Shown here one piece after another: positions 1 to 10,291 of a stretch of DNA of 37,020 bases. Origin of the DNA: Phlegmacium glaucopus (Eukaryota; Basidiomycota; Agaricomycetes; Agaricales; Cortinariaceae). The notes under the pieces were generated by a model. It was not told the origin of the DNA, did no database searches, and saw only the letters and a program-made list of their open reading frames with translations. Every line of letters starts with the position of its first letter. Position 1 is the stretch's first letter. A program made the position numbers and the translations under genes. The stretch spans positions 115,301-152,320 of the forward strand of contig MU130210.1 in NCBI GenBank assembly GCA_015039465.1, given 5' to 3'.

Positions 1-284
1 TTCAAAGATTCCATATCTTGAGAAGTTGTTGAGTAAAGACCCTAAACAACATCACCCTCTTATACGATATAAAAGATAAGACTTGTAAAACAACCTTAAT
101 CTTAAAAATTAAAGTACGAGGTTCATACTCTATAACCGAGAATAGTGGGTTATAGAGTATGAACCTCGTACTTTAATTTTTAAGATTAAGGTTGTTTTAC
201 AAGTCTTATCTTTTATATCGTATAAGAGGGTGATTTGGTTTAGGGTCTTTACTCAACAACTTCTCAAGATATGGAATCTTTGAA
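1..284. repeat. Large foldback (inverted repeat) with 137-bp arms
   Basis: Positions 1-137 are the reverse complement of 148-284, with only a two-base difference that I can see (near 49-50 against 235-236). The loop is the 10 bases 138-147. The left arm starts at the first base of the window, so the structure may extend further. Transcribed in either direction it would give a near-perfect hairpin of about 137 bp. No coding capacity is visible. It could be a foldback transposon, a head-to-head repeat junction, or an assembly palindrome at a contig edge. Confidence 0.9.
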
Positions 285-612
285 GTCGGTAGTTAAACCG
301 ACCGTAACCGAACTATAGTGAGTAAAATAATTCAAGTTGTGTATTTTAGTCTTCTAACTTGAGGACTCTTTACAAGTCCTATGTAAAATCTCGTAGAGAA
401 TAGTGGTTTTATTCAATACCTTTGATCAAATACTTCACAAGATATCCAACCTTCAAAGTTTGACGCACTGTATATCCCACTCTTCACGAGTTTGTAGTGT
501 GTAATCTATTTCCTAACTTTCGTCTTCCAGTGAGTCAACACTCCCCAACTTTCGTCTTATTTCTTTATATTGAGGATTCTTTACAACTCTTATATATCAT
601 CTCATATAAACA
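190..612. repeat. Degenerate direct copies of the foldback arm sequence
   Basis: A motif around 'tttacaagtcttat' recurs in diverged form at about 196, 369 and 580 (spacing 173 and 211). The second copy keeps matching its upstream neighbour to about 475: the segment near 254-285 resembles 424-458, both containing a 'caagatat' core. A short segment near 'gaggattctttacaa' also recurs. This looks like an old, irregular satellite or several decayed copies of one non-coding repeat. 613-760 holds nothing else I can recognise. Confidence 0.5.
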
Positions 613-759
613 GCCATCAATTTGGCTGGGGAAACATGCATCTGGAAACAACCATACACATTCACAAAATTTTATTTATTGTATTTGATTCACCTCCTAT
701 TTATATGGATATACATCATTGAAACTCCCCTCTGGGAGTGTTGTACAGAGTAGGAGCTC

Positions 760-1714
760 AGTGTCCTCAGTTTCTGAAGTGTGACATATGTGTGACACAC
801 ATCATGCCATATGTCACAGGTGACAAGTGTTGCCCACCACCATTAGTGGCTCGGTTTTCGTCTATTGTCTGGGCCATTCTGGAATCTGTACCATCCTGTC
901 AGATCTGTATCGGACGGTCTTCCAGAAGCCATTGTAGCAATGCAGTTCTGAATCTGGGCATTCAGGCCTCTTCAGAACTTTACTACAATAGTTTTCGGAT
1001 CAGTGTATCCAGAATCCATAATTAGGTCTTGGAATTCATCCACATATTCTTCCAAGGACCAGTTTTTCTGGAAATATCCAGTCGACTCTAGTCAGTTGAT
1101 GGCAACCGAGTCCACATTTCCGGGACAGAACTCCTTTTTGAAGTCATCTCAGAAATTGGACCAATCCAGGAATTGGGTTGATTCAGGGTTGTCTGTTTCC
1201 CATTGGAAGACCCTAGCTGCCCATTTTGATGCTCTTCTGGATTTCATGTAGGACATGGCCCAGATAATTTTTGTTTGCTCATCTGAGAATTCATCGAGAC
1301 AGAGCCGGATGTACGTTTGGCACGAGTGAAGGAACACTGTTCCTTTGGATTGTTCTCCATCAAACTCCATTGGGAATGCCAGCCTTGCAGAATGAGTCTA
1401 GGGTATGTTTTTGGTTTGTGGGGGAACTTCTTGTTGTGGTACAGGTGATTGTACATTTGGAACAAGTCGGTGGAGCGTCTCCATAATTTGGTTGAATTTG
1501 TTTTGGTATTCAATGTCCTGAGCTCACAGTAGGACAACTTCTCTTTCCAGCTGGGCAGTGCATTCATCATCCATGTAGGAAGGAGCCGCTCGGAGATGTG
1601 TGCTGCGAGGACAAGGAGGGAGCCATGGTTGGGGAGTGTACAGAGTCTGATTGGCCCAAATTGGGGGCTATGAATCAGACTATCATTCCACTGTGTGGAC
1701 CGGACTCGGTCCAT
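760..1714 (-). pseudogene. Ty3/gypsy-type gag relic
   Basis: Read on the minus strand, this region gives a Gag of the kind common in basidiomycete Ty3/gypsy elements. It shows FDGEQSKG, FLHSCQTYIRLC, DEQTKIIWAMSYMKS, then FLDW, AINxLES, EYVDEFQDLI, SGYTDPK and a C-terminal GRPSDTD stretch followed by DENRATN. It belongs to the retrotransposon Gag family and forms capsid in intact elements. The frame is broken by TGA codons at 972-974, 1092-1094, 1149-1151 and 1524-1526, a TAG at 1398-1400, and frameshifts near 880 and 1570. Each TGA sits where the family usually has arginine. No protease, reverse transcriptase or integrase follows, so this is a truncated, dead fragment. Confidence 0.85.
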
Positions 1715-2722
1715 TAAGGGAAGATCCTTTCCTAATGTTAGGGCAACGGCAACGCTGACTTAGTCAAGCTAGAAGGGGATCCAAAGTTAATAATATTTCA
1801 AAGGGATATCTACAAGTGACTCACCTAGCAGGGGATCCAAAGAGGAAAGGATGGGGATCCCTGCTAGGCTAAGGGGTATTTAAGTATTAATATGGACATA
1901 ATGGAGATATAAAATAAATAAAGGAATGATATGATAATAATTAATTAATTAATTAAGAAGTGGTGTGATGTAAAAAATAAAAATAAAAGATGGAGTGAAC
2001 CAGAGGATCAGAGTCGGAATGGAGTGATGGAGTGATGGAGTAAACTGTTGACGGAAGCGGTGATAGGATCCATATAGCCTCTAGGTTTGTAAACTGGTTA
2101 TTTTTGCAATTTAACAACTTCACAGTATACACAGATGTCTTGCAGGTACCAACTTCATTTGCACTCTCATTCGCGGTTCTCGCACATCCTTCGCACCTCG
2201 CACAACATGATATAGTCCTCACATGACCTTCGCACATCACTTCTACGACCTTCATAACTATCCAAAGCACCCTCATTCCTCTTCGCATTTCATACTTCGA
2301 CATATCTTCAGTTCTCTCAGTCAATATTGGACTTAACCATTTCATCCCTTCACAACCACACCTTTGCACAGCCACTATCTAATCTTGTGGTCTTTCATGG
2401 TTCACATATGCATTCCTTACCTCTCCGTGCATCCCTTGCATTGGTTTTATTATGGTCCATGTTATTTTGCATTTACTTTCTTTCATCTTTCCATATATAT
2501 ATTTTTGTCATTCTTTCGAAAGAGGAGGTCAGTTGAATCTTTATTTTTACTTTGTCTCCTATTCCTTCATTACCAAACTGCTGGGTCAATGTGATTTTGC
2601 ATTAGCTCAACTTTTACATTACTGTTCCGCATATCCGCACTTGGTTAGTTTACAACTCTTGTATTAAGTATCCATAGCAAGTAGGAGGGAAGGTGAACAA
2701 GAGACAGCCAGAGTTTTGATTC
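1715..2722. other. Non-coding stretch upstream of the gag relic
   Basis: No gene is supported. It holds a short imperfect hairpin (1824-1838 against 1853-1868, core 'ggatccctgctagg'), a TTAA run near 1940-1951 and a small tandem 'gatggagt' run near 2022-2042. On the minus strand this would be the leader side of the gag relic, so decayed LTR or leader sequence is possible, but I could not define LTR ends. A 140-codon minus reading frame at 1953-2375 has no family features. Confidence 0.4.
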
Positions 2723-2730
2723 CATAAACT

Positions 2731-3111
2731 TAGTGTTGTTGAGGCTGGCTTGAGCACTTTTAGTATTTTACAAATATCATGACACCATGTACTCTGATTG
2801 CTTATTGTTGGGAGACAACCCCCCAGCTTATAGGGTCCCTGATATGTGTAAATATTTATAGAATGTTATGGGATTTATTGGAATTGATATTTCCATCAAG
2901 CCATTTGGTCAAGTGGCCAGCTTGAAGCCACTTGACAAATGGCTTGATGGCAATATAAATTCTAATAAATCCCATAAAATTCTATACATATTTACACATA
3001 TCGGGGACCCTATAAGATGGGGGTTGTATCCAAACACTAAGCAATCAGAGTACATGGTGTCATGTCATTTGCAAAATACTAAAAATGCTCAAGCCAGCCT
3101 CAACAACACTA
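2731..3111. mobile_element. hAT-type MITE, 381 bp, full-length foldback
   Basis: The element begins TAGTGTTGTTG and ends CAACAACACTA. The two halves are inverted copies of each other (about 2731-2918 and 2927-3111) around a loop of about 8 bases. It is flanked by a perfect 8-bp direct repeat, CATAAACT, at 2723-2730 and 3112-3119. An 8-bp target duplication and a terminus of the form (T/C)A-G-G are hallmarks of hAT-superfamily insertion. It codes for nothing, so it would have been mobilised by a transposase encoded elsewhere. The perfect target duplication suggests a fairly recent insertion. Confidence 0.85.
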
Positions 3112-3119
3112 CATAAACT

Positions 3120-3655
3120 TTGCAGCAATGTTCTAAGTCAATAGTCTCATTCTTTAAGCTACTTTGTGTACTGCATTATCATTTGCAAACTTTGCTATCT
3201 TCACAGTCTACTCTTCTTGCATATTTCAATACTGCAAACTTCTCTTTAATTCTATTGAGGAAATCTACATTAACCCCTCCAAACTATGTTACTGCTTGTA
3301 CATCAGCGGAGTCAGACATAAGGTCGGAGGTCATTGGAAAGGCGGGATGTAGAGTCCTGAGGTTGAGGTTTGGATTAAAATCGGGTGTCCCCTAACAGCT
3401 TCCCAACACTGAGGATGTAAGTTCACTACATCATTACCTTCATATATGTATGTAGCTAACTCTGTCACTAGCACACTCTATTGTGTCTAGGTGAATATCT
3501 ATTACTTGTCATCTTTCTTGTTTCCTGACACTGAGGATTACACTCCATTGTGTCTAGATTACACATGAGTTAACATACACTTGGATCACCAATCAACTTG
3601 ATGTTATGTCTTCCCAACAACTTTCATTTTTTGGAAACCATATTCCCATCATTGA
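3120..3655. other. Intergenic, no gene seen
   Basis: No supported coding region. Small direct repeats are present: 'attgtgtctag' near 3480 and 3547, and 'acactgagga' near 3408 and 3528. They hint at old repeat debris without a recognisable family. Confidence 0.4.
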
Positions 3656-3659
3656 CTAC

Positions 3660-4195
3660 TGTAAGGAACGGAGTTCGTTCACACAAGCAAGCGCACGCAC
3701 GAAAGATGATTTCCCATTTTAGAAACATGTCACGCGTGACTTTCCCATTCTGGGAAAAATCACACACACAGGAAAAGGAGCACGGGCAGCAACGGGCTCA
3801 CACAAGAGAAATGAAGAATGAAAACATCTAAAAAGAGTTAGAATGTTCTAAAAATTTAATTAAACAGGATAATTTTCTTAGGATCAACAGTGCTGGTAAA
3901 ATTTCATTTTAAAATTTCCTCTCTCTGTACATATAAAAGCAGCTCATATTTACTGTAGAAAGGAGGTGGAAAAAAAGACCCCTCATAGCTAGCTTCAGAA
4001 TCTCTCTCATTCTCAAAAGGAGGCTTCAAAATCTCCTTATTTCATTATCTCTAAATAATGAATATGCACAAATTCGCAACAACCTAAGTGTAAAACCACG
4101 TCTCGTGACTTAAGCGCTTGCACATCGGAAACCGACTTTCCAGCTTACCCTCTCAAAATCATCCGTTTTGAACTCCGGAACGTTTACATATTACA
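3660..4195 (+). mobile_element. Probable solo LTR, 536 bp
   Basis: The segment starts TGTAAGGAACG and ends ATATTACA, giving the 5-bp inverted ends TGTAA/TTACA with the TG...CA termini typical of LTRs. A 4-bp direct repeat CTAC flanks it at 3656-3659 and 4196-4199, a plausible short target duplication. A TATA-like 'atataaaa' at about 3931-3938 sits where an LTR promoter would be, followed by A-rich polyadenylation-like sequence. I see no second copy in the window and no adjacent gag or pol, so a solo LTR left by recombination is the simplest reading. The superfamily is not determined. Confidence 0.55.
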
Positions 4196-4199
4196 CTAC

Positions 4200-5141
4200 T
4201 TTGATCATGATCCATCATTAGAAAGAATTCTCTTTCACAATGGATGATGTTCTTTTCCTTGATCTTCCCCTTATGATCAAAACATGATTTTGGAAAAGGT
4301 CATGCAACAATTTCTCATCCAGCCATTGGATGCTACTTACCAACCTAGGTATATTACTAACTTTTCCAAGAATCACAGAAGCTCTCATGGGACTGTCCTT
4401 TCCATCTTTGTCTAATTAAATGGTCAAGCTAGTCCAGTTTAACACATATCAAGGATCTTCACTGGTTCCTCAGTGGGCCTATGCATCATTCTATCTCAAC
4501 AATGCCACTTATGCCAAGTACTCCTTCAGTCAGATCATACAGTATTCAAAACTGAAAAGATTGTACAAATGCACCATCCTTCTACATCACACCTTTTAGC
4601 CCTGGGAACAATAAATATTTTATGCTAGTTGCCCATCATAGAAGGCCTTCATCTTTCAAATCTCAGTCACCACAGGACTACTCAAAGTGTGGATATTCTT
4701 ACTAACCCATTAAGGTCATCCTCAAGTCAGGCACCTTCTCTTTGATGACTCATTAGAATTGGATACTTGTGAATTCATAATGCCAGACTGCAAAATATTT
4801 CAGGGCTATGAAGCTGATATACAACCATCCCATATTCAAGCTGAAAATGGATGTGTATGGAATAAAAAGCTGGCAACAAGACTTCTCAGGGGGTGGTATT
4901 GTTATACATATAATGACATTTCCAGCTCGGTAGTACTACTTAGGTGGAATGCAGGGCACTGAAGCTTTGTGTAATTGATCCCTCTTGTACATTCCAAATG
5001 TCCATTAAAAATTGTAGTACCATAAACTTTGAAAATTCTAAGAAGACACTAAGCAGAAGAGCAGTGAGGTTGCAACATCTTTTGAACAAAAGATGGAAAT
5101 ATACCACTTCTTAGTGACACAACTAGTTTTCAGCTATAGGG
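4200..5141 (+). other. Unrecognised possible coding relic
   Basis: Short plus-strand stretches read like protein but are interrupted by stops: 4416-4598 and 4759-4962, the latter opening with MDTCEFIMPDCKIF and containing LATRLLRGWYCYTY. I do not recognise a family, and no splice model joins the pieces convincingly. It could be a decayed gene or transposon fragment downstream of the solo LTR. Nothing else is seen here. Confidence 0.2.
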
Positions 5142-7876
5142 TTAACTCAGATTAACCCCAGAGCCAACAAGTGAATTATACAATTGTTCAGCTTTGAATT
5201 CATGTACCCGCACTACTTGGGGCATGTTTCGTAGCTTTTCAGCCATCTCCTTTGACAGTTGCTGCACATATGACTTGGAGATCCAGCCTACTTTTGATCC
5301 TCCTGATCTCATTGCTGCCCACCATCCTGAATCATCATGACGTTGGATGATATCCAGAATTTCCCCCCTCTTAAATGACAGTATTGCATCACTGCTTGAA
5401 GGGAAGTCATGCATGCAGAGGACAGAGAATAGGATGGAACAGGCTTGTTTGGCCACTCCTTCTGTTTGGTAATTGCATACCACATCAATTACTATGTCAG
5501 TGTCCACTAAAACCTCTATTTTTGCCTTAGACACTGAGGGAAAGAAGAGAGTTAGGGACAAATTGAACAACTTTGGATGAAAATATATGAGAAAAGAGTC
5601 ATTACATTTTGATTGCAAGAAAATGACACCTTTGGAAGATGATAAGAGTCAGGATCCTCTGTAATTGTGATACTGTAGACAATCTGACCATTCTCTTCAC
5701 AAATTTTATGAGAGGTCAATATATTTGCAATGACTTCATGCACATCTGGCAAAGTATCATACTACAAGGCAGAACATTAAGAGGGATAAAACAAAGAACA
5801 GTTGTTCTACTTGCCTGGGTAATAATAGATGACCAATCATCATCATGAGTGATGGCCATCTTTGCAGTAGGCACCTAAAGCAGTTGGCATCATCACAGCA
5901 GTTTAGACTAAATGAGAGGTGCCAACTTACTTTTGCTAACAGGATGTCATTGAGAACTTTGGATAGATGGGCTGTCTATCAGAGAAGGGAGTTAAAAACA
6001 ATATACTGACATCTCTGAGAGACCACACCAACAAGGCTTTCAAGAGGGCCAGAAATAAACATTGCTGGATTATTGTTTGTGACATCAGCATCTTGTAACC
6101 CATAAAGGGAACCTGCAGTTCTCTGCATTCTGGGTTGCACCCCTTGAGAGGGTAAAGAGCTGGAACCACTACTGGTACCAGGATCATTTGAATGAGGATT
6201 ATTGGAATCAGAGTAATCTCTGACATGTGGATAGTGGCTGTGTCGGGGGTCAACATGCACAGAGCCCAAACTGGAGTGTATGTCTACCCAGACATCATCT
6301 GCAAGAGTTATGTTCAAAGTGCGCACAAAAAGGCATTGGTTTTCAAATTGGACATCTGGGGGATCACTGTCCCTTCTCAACTCATCATTCTCGCTTGAGT
6401 CCGGCCCAGCTCTAACCTCGGCAGCAGCACCAGAGTATTCCCATGCATAAAAACCTGCTCCCTCCGATGGACCGAATCGGAGACGAAAGTCATGTCTTGT
6501 TTGATTGGAAAACGTTGCGATACCCCAGGATGTAGTCTTATCAAAACCAGTAACAAGGCGCACGTCGCCGTTTTTAGCTTCGCGCCCGCGAGGACCATTG
6601 ACAAACTTATACCAGTCATCGATGTTAGCAGCTGCGTAATCCCGGAACCTCGCATAATTTCCTAGATCTTCAGACCTAGCCCCTTGTGGCATAGTCAAGA
6701 TAGCACCTTCAGAAGCAGATGATTCGAAAACGATACCACTGAGTGCAATACTGTCAGTTCACAAAAATGTGGATGGGTATTGGAACGCACGAAGTATCAA
6801 CGCTGGTTTGTGTTTTTTCTATTGAAGCACTGGCGAGATGACTACCTGTCATGAACACAGCAAACCCCTCAATGTCGGTAGGCGAAATTGGGGGCGAAAT
6901 TGGAGCAAATCTTTCTGGCAACATCTGTGGGTTCACGGGATCGTCGTGAGGAAGGCATATATTGAAGAGAAAGGAAAATGCTCCAGAATGGGTGATAATC
7001 CCAACGTCGCCAATACGAATGCCTGTCCTTCTGTAGTCTGGGTCAAGACGATGGTTTGGCTGTGGAATCCATAAAGGAAACCCTCGTCCTTTCGGTGTGA
7101 GGTGTCGTTCGTAGATGTCGTTACTTTTCTGGAGTGGAATTTCCTGACTTTGCGAAGAAACTTGAGGCTGATTCTGATTTACATATGGTGTAAATAATTT
7201 GTTTGGATTTACTTCTGTTCGTCGACTTACTCTCTGGTGCTTGAGTGCTATTCGGGGCCGGTTTTCGGAATTTCAGATCAGGCTGTTGGAATAAGGTAGA
7301 TATAAACATACTTTGGCCAGAAGATGGGGCGGGATTGATAGGGTCGGTTTCATTCGAAGGCGCAGAGCCCGATGGAGAGCCCTAAGGAAAAGACAAAGAT
7401 GAAGTCGGTGAGAAAATCGGTGGGCCTGTAAATGTAGTTGTCAAAAAAAGACTGACTGGTAAGCTTCCTGACGTAGTTTCTGAGTCTTCACTGGGGATCA
7501 GCGATATGGGAAAGACAAGTCAATACTTCAATGCTCACGGTTCAAATTTATGACAAGGTTGGTGTGGTGGCCACGAATTTGATTGAACTGCCCATCATGG
7601 ATGACCACATTGCGAGATTCAAGAAGGGAACTTAGAGACAAGGTGAGCCCAAATTAGCAAGAAGTAATGGTGGAAAAAAACACACTAGGATGAACCAGCC
7701 CTTTCATTTGCATTGGAAGGAGGTGGGGGTGCTTGTATCAAATGAGATTGCGGTGCCGCCTGGCTTGCAATAGTGGTTGATTCCTGCTCTCTCCTTCGTC
7801 GGCGACTGTTCATTCATAATTAAAAGGCAAATTGTCTCCGCAATAAGAACTCAAGTACTCACTTTTTAGAGGGCAT
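5142..7876 (-). CDS. Conserved Agaricomycete protein of unknown function with C-terminal SH3 domain
   Basis: I model 11 exons that keep frame throughout: 7863-7876, 7686-7805, 7539-7630, 7453-7490, 7312-7381, 6791-7214, 6033-6738, 5931-5975, 5815-5874, 5630-5761 and 5142-5525, giving 694 aa. The N-terminus is basic (MPSKN then RRRRR), followed by a P-rich linker. The central block (YERHLTPKGRGFPLWIP, GDVGIITHSGAFSFLFNICL, then MPQGARSEDLGN, NGPRGREAKNGDVRLV) is a domain I know only from mushroom proteins of unknown function. The last exon carries an SH3 fold: AILSFKRGEILDII, SGWWAA, VGWISKSYV. SH3 domains bind proline-rich peptides, so an adaptor role is likely but inferred. Intron 9 has a GC donor (gcaagt). 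The splice site before exon 4 and the last acceptor are the least certain; a second AG lies 8 bases upstream of the last one but breaks frame. Confidence 0.8.
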
Positions 7877-8373
7877 CAGTGCTGCGGGAATGCGAGGACA
7901 CTACGACAATAGACGTACGAATGAACCAACGTTTCAAATTCAAACCCCCTTAAAATCTCCCAGTCGTTATTGCAGTGTCCCTTATTTTCAAAGTCCGGTT
8001 TGGATGCAGACAAGTACTTAGCGAGTGATAACCAAATTTGCGAATTGATTGACAGATGACAAGAACAAACACGCCGTTCCAACTTTGAAGTACAGGATCT
8101 TTGTGCTCTTTTTTAAGGCACTCCCTGAGGCGCTGACACGACCTTTAGCACTCGTACTGTACAAGGAAAATCCAATGGAGGCTCAAAGCCGAGTCGAAGC
8201 CAGAGCCAAATTCATTTGCATGCGTCGAACGTCGGCAAATCGTCTTGTCTGAAGTGTCGATACTATATAAACTGGAGTCTTTTCAGAGCGGTCGCCCACA
8301 TTTCTTCCTTCACTCCCAGCCTTCAATACAGAAGAACTCAACACTCAACTCGGAGCTGAAATCAAAGTTATCG
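7877..8373. promoter_or_regulatory. Divergent intergenic promoter region with TATA box
   Basis: This 0.5-kb spacer separates the minus-strand SH3 gene (start 7876) from the plus-strand reductase relic (start 8376). TATATAA at 8264-8270 lies 106 bases before the plus-strand ATG and is followed by a pyrimidine-rich stretch, as expected for a fungal core promoter. No comparable TATA box is obvious on the minus side. Confidence 0.5.
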
Positions 8374-8375
8374 AC

Positions 8376-8714
8376 ATGTCTTCTACTTCGGATTTAACTT
8401 GGAAGGGATACGAGTAAGTCCATCCAGAATTCGGATCTGCCGTGTTGAAAGCAATGGCCTTCTCAAATTAATAGCATGTTTATATTATAGGTGGTAGCAC
8501 AGGTTTGGGACTGTCACTTGCCCAGATACTCACCCAACATGGTGCTCACGCCTCAATCGTGGCAAGAAACCAAGAAAAGCTTGACAAGGCACTCTCCCAA
8601 CAATAACATGAAAGCTTACTAGTCATGACATTAGCTAACTGTTTTGCAGCAACTACGTATCTCCCAATCCCATACTAGAAGCACAAATGGTTGCACCTTA
8701 GGCTGAGTTCAAGC
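8376..8714 (+). pseudogene. Truncated short-chain dehydrogenase/reductase, 3-ketosphinganine reductase-like
   Basis: Exon 1 reads MSSTSDLTWKGYE. The next piece encodes HVYIIGGSTGLGLSLAQ, then HGAHASIVARNQEKLDKAL, and a later fragment gives LRIS. GGSxGLG is the Rossmann NAD(P)-binding motif of SDR enzymes. The GAHxxIVARNxEKL pattern is closest to 3-ketodihydrosphingosine reductases (sphingolipid synthesis, ER), a family-level inference. The gene is broken: the donor after GlyTyrGlu reads GAGTAAGT, one base short of a usable in-frame site, the codon for the expected Thr before GGS is changed, and stops follow at the next exon. The catalytic YxxxK half is absent. Confidence 0.65.
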
Positions 8715-8873
8715 CACACTATCTCTATAATACGAATGTTTGAAAAAAACAACTTTCATCAAATCCCACTATAGTCTTATTATTGCCAACGTCTGTCCTT
8801 GTTTTTCGTAAGTAGGTTATGTCAAACTTCACCGTGGGAAGAGTACGGCGCTCTCTCTTGACTTATCATCATC

Positions 8874-9583
8874 ATGTCGAGCGTAAGACCATCTAAGAAC
8901 AATCGCATAACCAAAGCTTTTCGATATGTCAAAAAAAAGTTCTCTTCTCGTCTTCCTTCGACACACCCTCCCACATCATTGTCGGTCGTGGATCCAAGCC
9001 CTAATAACTGTAATGTAACGATAGGCGCCGAAACAAGGTGAGCAGTAGAATTCGCTGTTATCCAACATTTCCTTGAATTTACATGATCTCCTCATCCTTT
9101 CAAGCAATTTGCCGCCAAAAACGGTCCCTGTGGTCAGTGTCGATCACGCCGCCCCAGCAGTTGTGACCGCGGAAGCAGACACAATATCCCTCACAAACCC
9201 CGTACTAGTTTCAGCATCGATACCTAGTGTACCCAGGCAACTTGGTTCATCTAGTAGGCCAAGACCAGAAACTCCATTCACGGTCAGCGCCCGTGTTTCG
9301 CTCACGACTGTCGTTGTTAATTACTCCTCATTTAGTACATGGCTCCAAATATCCATAGTCCAATATCTGCCTTCCAAGGTGCTCAAAATGTACGCCTATA
9401 TCATCCAACGATTAACATGGCCAACAATGTAAGCATCATTCCATCTGTCTAAATGCCAGTCTGTGTACTGACATTCTATAATCGTCCCAGATCCACATGC
9501 ATGTGCCATCCGATGCTGATGGAAATGAACAACCGGCGAACTTTCGAACCATTGTGAGCAATATAATCTTCGGAGTCGGATAA
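8874..9583 (+). pseudogene. NACHT-gene N-terminal module, copy 1 (no NACHT exon)
   Basis: Four exons keep frame: 8874-9037, 9105-9282, 9336-9428 and 9491-9583, the last reading through its ancestral donor (gtgagc) to a TAA. The product starts MSSVRPSKNNR, has a PVVSVDHAAPAVVTAE / IPSVPRQLGSSSRPRPETP segment, then FQGAQNVRLYHPTINMANN. Each exon matches exons 1-4 of the NACHT-WD40 gene on the minus strand at 29,277-29,927, including an identical 178-nt exon 2 and the same intron positions. Homology stops in intron 4, before the NACHT exon. It is open and spliceable, so it could still make a short protein of about 175 aa, but I call it a decapitated NLR relic. Confidence 0.7.
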
Positions 9584-10291
9584 TCTGTGCTGAATGCTGT
9601 GCGCATCACTTAGCCACTGCTATTGGAACAACTCGTCAAATCGACCGGAGGCCTTTTTTTTTTGGTTCCTAGTACCACTACTACTGTAGTTGTATACTCC
9701 GCGATGAGCCTGAAAGGACGGCAAGGCGGCAGAACCAATCACGGCACTCATAACCTCACTTACACCTTCGATAACGCTATTACTCCAGTTGGTTCAGCCG
9801 CGAAAACATTTTTTTCAACACCTTAAAGTATTTTTTTTCGACCCACCCACCTGCTCCCTTCAGTGTGTGGTACAGCTAGTTTGAATTTCGGCATTCATCT
9901 GCCAAATAATCGAGTTGTCCAGACGCTCAGGAACTCCTATGAAAGCTTGAATCACGTGACCCGTTGGTCAACTTGTGCAAATCGCACCGCCCGTGAAAGC
10001 CCTCTGCAAAAAAACAAGAGAACCTATATTAGATTATCTTGTCATCACAATCGTCTCTCCAGCATAATTTCCTTTCCAAATGCTTATCATCCACACTTTC
10101 ATTGGTGGAACAAACGCTATAGTTATCCTATCTGCCAACTGCTATCAAGAGTCAAGACCCATTTGACCGAGCTGACCAATTTGGCGGCACTTTATAAACC
10201 TTATAGTGCAGGCACAGCAAATTACTCCTCAGCAAGCCACAGAACAGCTCGGGGAAGCCTATAATGTCGACTGACAAGCTAGGATTGAAGT
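9584..10291. other. Spacer between the two NACHT-module copies
   Basis: The first ~70 bases match the sequence after copy 2 (about 10,920-11,000), so the duplicated unit extends past the last exon. The remainder shows no gene. A CACGTG E-box at about 9954-9959 and several poly-T tracts are present. Confidence 0.4.

Noticed and set aside
1953..2375. 140-codon minus-strand frame
   Set aside because: Odd composition, no motif, no splice context; it lies in repeat debris upstream of the gag relic.
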